Source of the DNA: Nitrospinales bacterium
Lineage (GTDB): Bacteria > Nitrospinota_A > UBA7883 > JACRGQ01
Length of the DNA: 6,708 bases
Direction: 5' to 3'
Assembly: GCA_023248615.1 (NCBI GenBank)
Contig: JAHFEI010000060.1
Location: 2,933 to 9,640 of the forward strand
The position numbers and the translations under genes were made by a program. The notes under the pieces are model-generated. The model saw only the letters and a list, made by a program, of their open reading frames with translations, was not told the DNA's origin and made no database searches. Of the stretch, positions 1 to 5,999 are shown one piece after another (position 1 is the first letter of the stretch; each line of letters begins with the position of its first letter).

Positions 1-1047
1 GAAGCGACAAAACTGAGGGACAAGTTCGTATCGCTTATCTCCCACGACCTTAAAAACCAGCTAGGCTCGATGCTAGGGTTTTTGAAGCTCATTACGGATG
101 AGAAAGAAGAGCCTTTGGACGATGGGGCTTTGCTGTTGTTGAACAGCGCAATAGACTCCGGAAAACAGATGGTACAGCTTATTGATGATTTGCTGAACAT
201 CAGCAGGATGAGGACTGGCTCCCTGAAATTGAGCAAGCAATTTATGGATGCGAAATATTTTAGCGTGAAGATAGTCGCCGACTATTCTTATGCGGCGATG
301 CAAAAGGGAATAGAAATAAGGAACGTGGTTCCCGGAAACAGCCGGATTTATGCGGACAAGGTACTCTTCACGGAGGTTATAAAAAACCTCGTAACCAACG
401 CAATAAAGTTTTGCGAAAGGGGCGACAGCATAATCATCTCCCTTGCGGACGATGACAAGACAACCGTCTGCGTAAGGGATACCGGGCGGGGCATCAAGCC
501 GGAATCGCTGGACAAAATATTCAAGTACGAGGAAAAAACTTCGACGGTAGGGACGGCGGGTGAAATGGGGACGGGATTGGGATTGCCGCTTGCCATGGAC
601 ATAATGAAACTACACGGCGGCGCACTGAAAGTGGAATCCGAGCCGGGAAAAGGGAGCCTGTTCAGCCTTAAACTGCCATACGTCCGCCCCAGGATACTTA
701 TTGTGGATGATGACGCATCGTTTAGGGCTTTGCAAATTGCACACCTGGAAAAAATGAAGGTTGAAATTTTTGAGGCGCCCGACGGCAGGGCGGCCTTGGA
801 AATTGTATCGAAGATTTTGCCGCACCTTGTCATAACCGATATAAAAATGCCTGTCATGGACGGTCTTGAATTGCTAAAGGAACTGAAGGACAAACCTGAA
901 ACAATGAACATACCGGTCATCATGGTCAGCGGAGAATACGGGATGGAAATACGGGACACCGTATTCAAACTCGGCGCGGAAGATTTCGTCACCAAGCCGT
1001 ACGACCCGGATGATTTCATCCCAAGGGTCAGAAGGTTCGTCGGCTAG
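1..1047 (+). CDS. Hybrid sensor histidine kinase with C-terminal receiver domain (5' end missing)
   Basis: The reading frame is open from base 1, so 348 C-terminal residues are visible and the N-terminal sensor part lies outside the window. Residues here are numbered from base 1. A HisKA dimerisation domain carries the phospho-acceptor H15 in an SHDLKN context, with N at +4, the position used for phosphatase activity in this family. The HATPase_c domain follows: N box with N129 and N133 (KNLVTNAIKF), G1 box D160-TGRG and G2 box GTGLG at 190-194. A response-regulator receiver domain then has the acidic cluster D236-D238, phospho-acceptor D280 (ITDIKMP), S310 and K332 (TKP). The protein ends right after the receiver, with no output or HPt domain, so phosphotransfer must involve partners elsewhere. 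The usual H-box proline after N is glutamine here. The family call is secure; the stimulus is unknown because the sensor region is absent. It is convergent with the next gene and shares no operon with it. Confidence 0.95.
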   Translation, partial: EATKLRDKFVSLISHDLKNQLGSMLGFLKLITDEKEEPLDDGALLLLNSAIDSGKQMVQLIDDLLNISRMRTGSLKLSKQFMDAKYFSVKIVADYSYAAMQKGIEIRNVVPGNSRIYADKVLFTEVIKNLVTNAIKFCERGDSIIISLADDDKTTVCVRDTGRGIKPESLDKIFKYEEKTSTVGTAGEMGTGLGLPLAMDIMKLHGGALKVESEPGKGSLFSLKLPYVRPRILIVDDDASFRALQIAHLEKMKVEIFEAPDGRAALEIVSKILPHLVITDIKMPVMDGLELLKELKDKPETMNIPVIMVSGEYGMEIRDTVFKLGAEDFVTKPYDPDDFIPRVRRFVG

Positions 1048-1072
1048 AGCATTTTAACTTTTCATAGCTACG
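1044..1072 (+). repeat. Dispersed 29 bp repeat, copy A, overlapping the kinase stop codon
   Basis: The first 14 bases, CTAGAGCATTTTAA, are identical to bases 6659-6672. The full 29 bp match copy B without gaps at 24 of 29 positions. The identity begins inside the stop codon (TAG at 1045-1047), so the repeat supplies the end of the kinase gene. Its function is unknown. Confidence 0.6.
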
Positions 1073-1074
1073 CC

Positions 1075-1139
1075 AAGGCTGTCATTCCCGCCCCGTGTCC
1101 AGCACGGGGTAAACTCCAGCGGGAATCCAGAAGAGCCTT
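1075..1139. repeat. Nested palindromic repeat, likely also a bidirectional transcription terminator
   Basis: Three nested perfect inverted repeats fold into one long stem-loop: AAGGCT (1075-1080) with AGCCTT (1134-1139), ATTCCCGC (1084-1091) with GCGGGAAT (1119-1126), and CCCCGTG (1091-1097) with CACGGGG (1103-1109) around a 5 nt loop. The GTCATTCCCGC...GCGGGAATCCAG form is a dispersed intergenic element seen in many proteobacterial genomes. It sits between two convergent genes, where a hairpin could end transcription from both sides. There is no obvious long T tract, so the terminator role is inferred while the repeat itself is directly visible. Confidence 0.75.
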
Positions 1140-1231
1140 CCGGTCTAACTTTGTGCAAATGTGTCCTCTCCAGGGGGAGGCTCTCTACTCAGCCCATCGG
1201 GAGGTGGCAATTAAGTAAGGTGTCCCCGAAA

Positions 1232-1933
1232 TTACTGTTCCGGCGGCGGGTCGAAAAACGTATCGGGGATTTCTTTCATCTCCTCCACGCGCTGGAACTG
1301 GAACCGGATATCGCCGTTAATTTGCACGGTATATGCCGGGGCATCGCCGTAAACATAGCTGAGCCGTAACGGCGCCTGCCCATCGCGCAACACAACAGAA
1401 CCGGTGATGCGCCCCTGGCTGTCGAACTCCATATTCTGCGAAAAACTGTCGCGGTGTAGCCGCAACCCACCGTTTTTTTGAAAATCCACTTTTGCCCCTT
1501 CCAGTAGCTTTGGCTCCATGCCGGGGTGCAGGCCCATGATAACGTCATCCGGGTTTAGGCTTATGCCCCCGATTTTTATTGGATGCCCTTCTTTGCGCGG
1601 AAGCAGGTCGCGGATGCCATCGTTGGGTGCGGCGTAGAAAACTGTCTGGCTGTTGGCCGTTGCCATGAACCACGCCGTGCCGAGCGGATCAAAAAACATG
1701 ACCTTTAGGTTGTGCGGCCTATCCAGCACGACAGACGCTTTGGAGCGTAGCCAACCCTTGTCCGTATGCACCTCCACCCAGCCGCCCAGGCGGATGGACT
1801 GTTGGTACGGGTTGGCGGAGATTATTTTGGGGAGCCGCAGTTTTTCTTCATCACTCGGCCCGGCGGCTCTCATAGGCATAGCGGCGCATGCGGAAAAAAG
1901 GATGGCTATAACGGCGGCTAACAGTCTCTTCAT
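1232..1933 (-). CDS. LolB-like outer-membrane lipoprotein
   Basis: This gene encodes 233 residues. The N-terminus has K2-R3, a hydrophobic stretch and a lipobox-like FSAC with the lipidated cysteine at C16. The +2 residue is Ala, which by the enterobacterial Lol rule suggests outer-membrane sorting. The mature part reads like the LolB/LppX-type half-barrel: a strand with RSKASVVLDRP, then PLGTAWFMA, and an Asn-Pro-Asp-Asp helix before LHPGMEP. LolB accepts lipoproteins from the LolA carrier and inserts them into the outer membrane; the exact role here is inferred from fold-level similarity only. It starts 24 bp after the end of the upstream TPR gene and probably shares its transcript. Only a weak AGG precedes the ATG, which suggests translational coupling. 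The TPR-lipoprotein/LolB-like pairing is familiar in deltaproteobacteria, where ispE often follows; here the next gene is a convergent kinase instead. Lipoprotein is well supported, LolB family moderately. Confidence 0.75.
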   Translation of the reverse strand: MKRLLAAVIAILFSACAAMPMRAAGPSDEEKLRLPKIISANPYQQSIRLGGWVEVHTDKGWLRSKASVVLDRPHNLKVMFFDPLGTAWFMATANSQTVFYAAPNDGIRDLLPRKEGHPIKIGGISLNPDDVIMGLHPGMEPKLLEGAKVDFQKNGGLRLHRDSFSQNMEFDSQGRITGSVVLRDGQAPLRLSYVYGDAPAYTVQINGDIRFQFQRVEEMKEIPDTFFDPPPEQ

Positions 1934-1957
1934 TTATGCCTGTGCGGATGCGGCGGG

Positions 1958-4195
1958 CTACTTCGTAGCGTTGGCCCCGCCAAGCCCGCCCCTATCGGCC
2001 TGTTTTTTTGCGCCATCCATTTTCTTTTGGATATCCGAGTCCTGCTTCAGTCCAAACGAAACTTCGTACGCCTCGAATGCCTTGTCCCAGTTTTTCATGG
2101 CCGCATGGATATCCCCCAGATGGCCGTAAAGCGTGGAGTCCTTGTCCTTCGTTTTCGATATGGCATTAAGGATTGCCTGCAACGCCTTGTCCAGCTTGCC
2201 CTGCCGGTAATATACCCACGCTAGGCTATCCAGGAAAAAGCCGTTATCCGGCTCCAGCGCCAGCGCCTTTTGTACGTAGTCCATGGCCTCGCCTAATTTT
2301 ATGTTCTGGTCCGCGTACAGGTAGCCGATGTAGTTCAGCGCATCGGCGTGTTTGGAGTCCAGTTCCAGCGTGCGTTTCATGGCTTTTATGCTCTTGTCAT
2401 ATTCCTTGGTCTTCTCGTATGTAGCGCCAAGGTAAAAGTAGTACTCCGGCTTGCCCGGATCCAGCTTTATCGCCTTCTCCAGGCTCTCCGCCGCATCCTT
2501 ATGCTTGTTCCGCTTGCCCCGTATTACCCCTTGCATGTAATGCAATTCCGGGTCGTCCTTCTTGGCCTGTATCGCCTTGTCCATGCTGTTCTCCGCCTCA
2601 TCCAGCTTGCCCAGCTTTTCGTTGATGCCGGCGATGCGCACAAAAATCTCCGCCATGTCCTGCGGAGGCGAGGACAAGGCTATTTTTTCCCACTCTTGCA
2701 CCGCTTCCCGGTACATGCCCATCTCCTCGTAGATACGGGCAATGTAAAACGAAACGGAGTTGTTTTCCGGCTCCTTCAACCGCACAAGCTGGAACTTCTC
2801 AAGTGCCTGCTGGTACTCGCCACGCTGGAAATGGAGTATCCCTACTTTCAGTGCCAAATCCATCGTGTCCGGCTCCTGCTTCTCCAACTCCTTGTAGAGG
2901 TCCAGGGCTTCCCCGTACGATTTTTTAAGCAGGTAAACGTTTGCCAGGCGTTTTTGCATCTCATCATCCTGCGGCTCTATTTCCAGGTATTTTTTAAAAA
3001 TATCCACCGCCAAATCGTACTTCTTCTGCACCACGTAAACCCAGCCCAACGCCTCGTAGGCCTTTTGCATATTCTTGAATTTCTGCACAGTTTGGGTCAA
3101 GAACTCCTCGGCCTTCTGGAAATTTTTTGCCTCTACATACACACGTGACAGGTAGACAACGGCGATTACAGAATCCGGGGACGTCCTAAGCTCCTCCAAA
3201 AATTCCTTCTCCGCCTCGTCGTACTTTTTAAGTTCCAGCTGGTTCAATGCGTAGTTCAGCCGTATGTCGTGGCGGCCGGGGGCTAGTTCCAAAGCCTTTT
3301 TAAGATAACCCTGTGCGCGCCCATAGTTCTTGGAGCTGTAGTAAACGCCCCCCAACAAGGCGTTCAACGGCACAGAGTCGGGGTCTACAGTAAGCCCGGT
3401 CAAGGCCGTATCAATGGCCTCGGAATATTTGCCCATGCCAAGGGAGATGCGGCTTATTGCAATGTATACATCGATAACATACGGGTCGTCTTTCAGGAGT
3501 TCCTTAAGGATTTCCAACGCCTCCGGAAGCTTGTTTTCCTGCATCAGCATCTCGGCCTTGAGGTAGCGGAAATAAGAAGCTTGGTTCGTTTTGGCCCGCC
3601 GGGCAATCTCCTCGGCGGTTTCCTCTTTCGGCTTGGTTGCCACTACTTTCGCCTTTGCCTGTTTGGAAGCCAACGCCTGGCCGGGAGCCGGTTTGGAGCG
3701 GGTGGCGCAAGCCGACACCGACATCAGCAACGCCAGGGCGAATGCAACCGCCTTGGGGCCATTATCCATGCCAGCCCGGAACAACTTTTCCAACGCGCCT
3801 TTAAGCTCGGGGTCTTTCGCCCCGGACAATGCTTCTTCTATCGCCGGGATGGCGGGAGTATCGGCGGGGTGCATTGATGGTTGTACTGCCCGTTTTGTCG
3901 TCGTATCCCTGTTGCCCAGCCGCACGCTTATACTTTGCACGATCTCTTTATCTCCCAAGTTGTTTTGCACCTTTTCCAGTATCTGCATCCTGGAAAAATC
4001 TAGCGGCGACATGAACGCCGGGTCGAAAACATGCACTATCAATGTTTTTTGCCAGATATATGCCGGACTACACACGGTAGAAAGCTGTGGGCCGACTATC
4101 TGCTCCCAGTCGGCATTGATTTTGGCAAGTTTTGCAACCACACCCAGGCTGACGGAGTTAAGCGCCTGCCCCAGTGCGTCTTTAATAGATATCAA
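1958..4195 (-). CDS. In-frame DciA/DUF721 domain plus TPR-repeat lipoprotein (745 codons, possibly two proteins)
   Basis: Residues 1-140 look like a complete DciA (DUF721) protein: W30-EQIVGP, a strand TLIVHVFDPAF, and a terminal helix DPELKGALEKLFRAG typical of the family's C-terminus. DciA binds the replicative helicase in the cytoplasm. Immediately after it, from M143, comes a lipoprotein signal peptide (hydrophobic AFALALL, lipobox VSAC, lipidated C163). A lysine-rich linker (about 165-203) and roughly 15 tandem TPR units (about 206-717) follow, with repeated A..Y, A/G and final P positions spaced about 34 residues apart. The TPR part would sit in the periplasm on the outer membrane as a protein-interaction scaffold. 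One chain cannot be both cytoplasmic and lipidated at an internal cysteine, so internal initiation at M143 (base 3769), giving a 603-residue lipoprotein, or a lost frame break is likely. The start is TTG, chosen because GAGAGGG lies 8 nt upstream and no ATG occurs before codon 62. Confidence 0.9.
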   Translation of the reverse strand: MISIKDALGQALNSVSLGVVAKLAKINADWEQIVGPQLSTVCSPAYIWQKTLIVHVFDPAFMSPLDFSRMQILEKVQNNLGDKEIVQSISVRLGNRDTTTKRAVQPSMHPADTPAIPAIEEALSGAKDPELKGALEKLFRAGMDNGPKAVAFALALLMSVSACATRSKPAPGQALASKQAKAKVVATKPKEETAEEIARRAKTNQASYFRYLKAEMLMQENKLPEALEILKELLKDDPYVIDVYIAISRISLGMGKYSEAIDTALTGLTVDPDSVPLNALLGGVYYSSKNYGRAQGYLKKALELAPGRHDIRLNYALNQLELKKYDEAEKEFLEELRTSPDSVIAVVYLSRVYVEAKNFQKAEEFLTQTVQKFKNMQKAYEALGWVYVVQKKYDLAVDIFKKYLEIEPQDDEMQKRLANVYLLKKSYGEALDLYKELEKQEPDTMDLALKVGILHFQRGEYQQALEKFQLVRLKEPENNSVSFYIARIYEEMGMYREAVQEWEKIALSSPPQDMAEIFVRIAGINEKLGKLDEAENSMDKAIQAKKDDPELHYMQGVIRGKRNKHKDAAESLEKAIKLDPGKPEYYFYLGATYEKTKEYDKSIKAMKRTLELDSKHADALNYIGYLYADQNIKLGEAMDYVQKALALEPDNGFFLDSLAWVYYRQGKLDKALQAILNAISKTKDKDSTLYGHLGDIHAAMKNWDKAFEAYEVSFGLKQDSDIQKKMDGAKKQADRGGLGGANATK
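3707..3769 (-). other. Internal start and lipoprotein signal peptide of the TPR protein
   Basis: An ATG at 3769-3767 opens a 21-codon stretch with one lysine, a hydrophobic core and the lipobox V-S-A-C ending at the cysteine codon 3709-3707. This is a normal type II signal peptide if translation begins here, and makes no sense as the middle of a longer protein. No good Shine-Dalgarno precedes the ATG. In one shifted frame the bases at the junction read ATGGATAA, giving a TAA that overlaps this ATG. A single missing base upstream in the sequence would therefore restore the usual overlapping two-gene arrangement. Confidence 0.7.
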
Positions 4196-4203
4196 TATTG
4201 TTT

Positions 4204-4210
4204 CCCTCTC
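4204..4210 (-). promoter_or_regulatory. Ribosome binding site deciding the TTG start of the DciA-like ORF
   Basis: The minus strand reads GAGAGGG, then 8 nt, then TTG at 4195-4193. No ATG or GTG is in frame close by, and the predicted protein begins where DUF721 proteins normally begin. Confidence 0.6.
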
Positions 4211-4218
4211 AAAACCGT

Positions 4219-4248
4219 ATTAAAACATAAAACAGCCACAAGGCTCAA
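4219..4248 (-). promoter_or_regulatory. Weak candidate sigma70-type promoter for the minus-strand block
   Basis: On the minus strand TTGAGC (4248-4243) is followed after 18 bp by TTTAAT (4224-4219). Each box matches the consensus at 4 of 6 positions, and the region lies just upstream of the TTG start. This is low-confidence pattern matching only. Confidence 0.25.
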
Positions 4249-4303
4249 CAAACTACTTTTCCGGATAGTGCATCGGCTTGAAATTCCACCCTTGGGAAAG
4301 CAA

Positions 4304-4323
4304 GGGCGTATTGCAATACGCCC
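4304..4323. repeat. Perfect 20 bp palindrome (dispersed-repeat type)
   Basis: GGGCGTATTGCAATACGCCC is an uninterrupted dyad of two 10 bp arms. Palindromes of the form GGGGCGTATTGCAATACGCCCC occur widely as intergenic repeats in environmental bacteria. It lies between the stop of the small SAP-like gene and the start of the DciA-like gene, both on the minus strand. It may be a mobile-repeat end or a protein-binding dyad. With no loop it is a poor intrinsic terminator. Confidence 0.75.
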
Positions 4324-4329
4324 CTACTC

Positions 4330-4382
4330 GCCATGGCAGTGCGTTGTCATCGTGAGACCGCGTGTGCGACCACTGTGATGGC
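4330..4382. repeat. Imperfect inverted repeat adjoining the palindrome
   Basis: GCCATGGCAGTG (4330-4341) pairs with CACTGTGATGGC (4371-4382) at 10 of 12 positions across a 29 nt loop. It starts six bases after the 20 bp palindrome, so the two probably belong to one repeat unit of about 80 bp. No function can be assigned from the sequence. Confidence 0.4.
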
Positions 4383-4459
4383 ATTATTCGCCATGGGCGG
4401 CAATACGGGCGCCAAGTATGACAACAGAAACTTTTTCGGAGTAAATGCGCGGGATAAAA

Positions 4460-4654
4460 TCAGCCTTTTGCCTTATTTATACAGCCGTCGAACCACGCGC
4501 ATTTCTGGTTGGCGCAGTCGGGAATGCGGAGATAACAATCGCTATACCCTTCCGCAAGCTGTATGGTGCGGATAAGGTCCTCAACATTTTCAAACTTGTT
4601 CACAGATTGGATTCCAAGCGCCTTGGCAATTTCCCTAATCTCTTCTATCGTCAC
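4460..4654 (-). CDS. Small SAP/Rho_N-like protein with four cysteines
   Basis: A 64-codon gene with a GTG start (4654-4652). The choice is supported by GAGAGGA 8 nt upstream, and no ATG exists in frame. The first 36 residues resemble a SAP or Rho-N helix-extended-helix motif (EEIREIAKALGI, then VEDLIRTIQLAEG), which usually binds nucleic acid. The rest has four cysteines, C40, C47, C52 and C58 (spacing 6, 4 and 5), with the last three in a CxxxxCxWFDGC context. Small proteins of this layout, ending an IRxIQxAEG helix and then carrying a cysteine tail, recur in Geobacter-like and related bacteria, usually annotated only as SAP-domain proteins. A metal or Fe-S site is possible but inferred. It is divergent from the redox operon and separated by 264 bp from the downstream DciA-like ORF. 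The gene call is strong; the function is unknown. Confidence 0.8.
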   Translation of the reverse strand: MTIEEIREIAKALGIQSVNKFENVEDLIRTIQLAEGYSDCYLRIPDCANQKCAWFDGCINKAKG

Positions 4655-4662
4655 AAAAGGAT

Positions 4663-4669
4663 TCCTCTC
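4663..4669 (-). promoter_or_regulatory. Ribosome binding site deciding the GTG start of the SAP-like gene
   Basis: The minus strand reads GAGAGGA, 8 nt, then GTG. The motif and spacing are strong and fix the non-ATG start. Confidence 0.7.
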
Positions 4670-4864
4670 TTATTTTTTGGCCCGATAAATGCGCCCAACT
4701 TGGCTATGGTAGCATAAAATCTGAAAAAACCGAACCTTATGGCTACAATTCCGGCTATTTCGGGAGCATCGCAAGCGGCGACAAATCGGCAAATGTGCCA
4801 TTGAAAGACCTGGCACCAATAGCGACCCCGTGGTACCCGCATATACCAAACCTTACAATGGCAA

Positions 4865-4891
4865 CGCAAATCCGCAACGCGCAAATCCGCA
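4865..4891 (+). repeat. Pair of 12 bp direct repeats upstream of the redox operon
   Basis: CGCAAATCCGCA occurs exactly at 4865-4876 and again at 4880-4891, a 15 bp period, ending 108 bp before the ATG at 4999. Spaced iterons of this kind can be activator binding sites; here this is only inferred from position and exact repetition. Confidence 0.55.
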
Positions 4892-4906
4892 TTCAGTTGC
4901 AAAGCG

Positions 4907-4920
4907 TTGACAAAAGTCAT
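4907..4920. promoter_or_regulatory. FNR/CRP-family-like dyad operator
   Basis: TTGAC-AAAA-GTCAT is one base away from a perfect TTGAC-N4-GTCAA dyad, the half-site geometry of FNR/CRP/HcpR-type regulators. It is centred about 85 bp upstream of the ATG at 4999. The left half also reads TTGACA like a -35 box, but no -10 lies at the right distance, so an operator is the better reading. A redox or NO/O2-responsive regulator would fit the downstream genes, by inference. Confidence 0.35.
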
Positions 4921-4998
4921 ATCATTCCTGCCCTGTACGGCGTAACCTAGGCTCGGTACAAAAAAAATTGGCAATGCAAATATAGGAACAAAATTCCA

Positions 4999-5988
4999 AT
5001 GGAAAGATTCCCCAGGCTCTTTATTTTAGCCGCCATAGGCTACCTGTTAATCGGCGTTACTTTCGGCCTTGCCGTAGGCATGGGGCACATGGACCCATCG
5101 TCCGGCAGGTTTATACATGCGCACCTTAACCTCGCCGGATTTATGGCCATGTTCATATACGGCGTGGCTTACCATATACTGCCCCGCTTCAACGCTACCC
5201 CGCTAAAATATCCGGGGCTGGTGGGAGTGCATTTCTACCTCGTCAACACCGGCCTTTTGGGCATGGTAGCTTCCGCGTTTGCCGGAGGTGTATGGAGTGC
5301 GGATGCGGCGCATACAGGCTTCATGGTTTTCGGGACAGTGGAAGCTGTCGGCATATTCGTTTTCGCGTACAACATAATCCCGGTGCTACTGCTGTTGACG
5401 CCTCACGCGACATCGCAGCCGACAGGAAAGGCATCGCCCCCGCAACCGGTGGCGAAAGCGGTTTCCCCGGTAATCACTGCGGATATGAAGGTGACGGATA
5501 TCCTGGACAAGTGGCCCCACCTTGCAGACATGCTGGTGGCAAGCGGGCTAAAGACGCTGGCTATCCCGGCGGCGCGCGCTTCGTTTGCCAAATCTACTAC
5601 GCTGGAGCAGGCCTGCCGCGTACACCGCATAGATACGGATGGGCTGGTGGCGAAACTGGATGCCGCCATCAAGGGCGAAAAAACCTCCGCCTCCGCCACA
5701 ACCGCAGTAGCCGCCCAGGTAAAAAAACCGGCGGCACTGAAAGGCTCCCCGATAAAGCGTGGCGAAACACCCACTGCGGATACGCTTATCGGCTCGTTGC
5801 TGGAAGAGTACCCGGAGGTGAAGCCCGTATTTGAAAAGCATTATGGCGAAGGATGTTTTTCCTGTCCCGGACAGGCATCCGAAACGATAGCCCAAACGGC
5901 CGCTATGCACAGCATGAAAACGGAAATGATACTTGGCGATATCAACAATGCAATAAAGGCCGCTGCGGAAACCGCAGGCCGCAATTAA
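4999..5988 (+). CDS. Four-helix histidine-rich membrane protein fused to two DUF1858 domains
   Basis: This gene encodes 329 residues. Residues 1-135 form four likely transmembrane helices (about 7-28, 39-62, 73-98, 106-134). Helix 2 reads H40-A-H42-LNLAGF...Y-H59-ILPRF, resembling the small membrane proteins related to heme-copper oxidase subunit I (cbb3/NnrS-like); H30, H78 and H105 add possible ligands. Heme binding is inferred, and there is no full oxidase core. After an Ala/Pro-rich linker come two DUF1858 (TIGR03980-type) domains. The first (about 160-224, TADMKVTDILDKWP) lacks the cysteine pair. The second (about 257-320) has C286-FSC289-P in the canonical place, where the family is thought to form a redox disulfide near hybrid-cluster proteins. 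Both end in the I/LD/NNAI helix. The soluble part is probably cytoplasmic. The ATG follows AGGAA by 10 nt. The stop TAA overlaps the next gene's Shine-Dalgarno, so the two are one operon. The family call for DUF1858 is good; the whole protein's function is unknown. Confidence 0.9.
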   Translation: MERFPRLFILAAIGYLLIGVTFGLAVGMGHMDPSSGRFIHAHLNLAGFMAMFIYGVAYHILPRFNATPLKYPGLVGVHFYLVNTGLLGMVASAFAGGVWSADAAHTGFMVFGTVEAVGIFVFAYNIIPVLLLLTPHATSQPTGKASPPQPVAKAVSPVITADMKVTDILDKWPHLADMLVASGLKTLAIPAARASFAKSTTLEQACRVHRIDTDGLVAKLDAAIKGEKTSASATTAVAAQVKKPAALKGSPIKRGETPTADTLIGSLLEEYPEVKPVFEKHYGEGCFSCPGQASETIAQTAAMHSMKTEMILGDINNAIKAAAETAGRN

Positions 5989-5992
5989 GGAG
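5987..5992 (+). promoter_or_regulatory. Ribosome binding site deciding the start of the ATC-hydrolase-like gene
   Basis: AAGGAG overlaps the previous stop codon and stands 7 nt before the ATG at 6000. This rejects a longer in-frame start at 5853 that would overlap the upstream gene by 136 bases, and suggests tight translational coupling. Confidence 0.8.
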
Positions 5993-5999
5993 AAAAGCA

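Larger units (their letters stand above)
4655..4998. other. 344 bp divergent intergenic region
   Basis: No convincing gene is seen here. The open frames present have no recognisable protein, and one overlaps the start of the SAP-like gene. The region holds the ribosome binding site of the SAP-like gene at its left end and the 12 bp direct repeats and FNR-like dyad described separately. It also has a TGTAC/GTACA inverted pair (4934-4938 and 4956-4960) followed by a run of A, and an AGGAA (4984-4988) 10 nt before the ATG at 4999. It is probably the regulatory region of both divergent units. Confidence 0.6.

Noticed and set aside
348..1019. Minus-strand 223-codon open frame opposite the histidine kinase
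   Set aside because: It is Ser-rich low-complexity translation antisense to clear kinase and receiver motifs.
2348..3148. Plus-strand 266-codon open frame antisense to the TPR gene
   Set aside because: It is a compositional shadow of the repetitive TPR coding sequence on the other strand; the product is Leu/His-rich without any recognisable domain.
3591..4223. Plus-strand 210-codon open frame opposite the DciA-like domain
   Set aside because: No domain is recognisable, and it lies fully antisense to a strongly supported minus-strand protein.
4333..4575. Plus-strand 80-codon open frame running from the inverted repeat into the SAP-like gene
   Set aside because: Its product is unrecognisable and it is antisense to the better-supported small gene with a strong ribosome binding site.
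4907..4935. TTGACA as the -35 box of a sigma70 promoter
   Set aside because: No acceptable -10 box occurs 16-18 bp downstream; the dyad reading fits better.
4934..4968. TGTAC/GTACA stem followed by a run of A as an intrinsic terminator
   Set aside because: The stem is only 5 bp with a 17 nt loop, and the homopolymer is A, not T, in the transcribed plus direction; on the minus strand the T run precedes the stem.
4651..4974. Minus-strand 107-codon open frame in the divergent intergenic region
   Set aside because: It overlaps the well-supported start of the SAP-like gene, has no recognisable domain and an odd composition.
5853..5999. Upstream in-frame ATG extending the ATC-hydrolase-like gene by 49 codons
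   Set aside because: The extension overlaps the DUF1858 coding region, and AAGGAG 7 nt before the ATG at 6000 fixes the shorter start.
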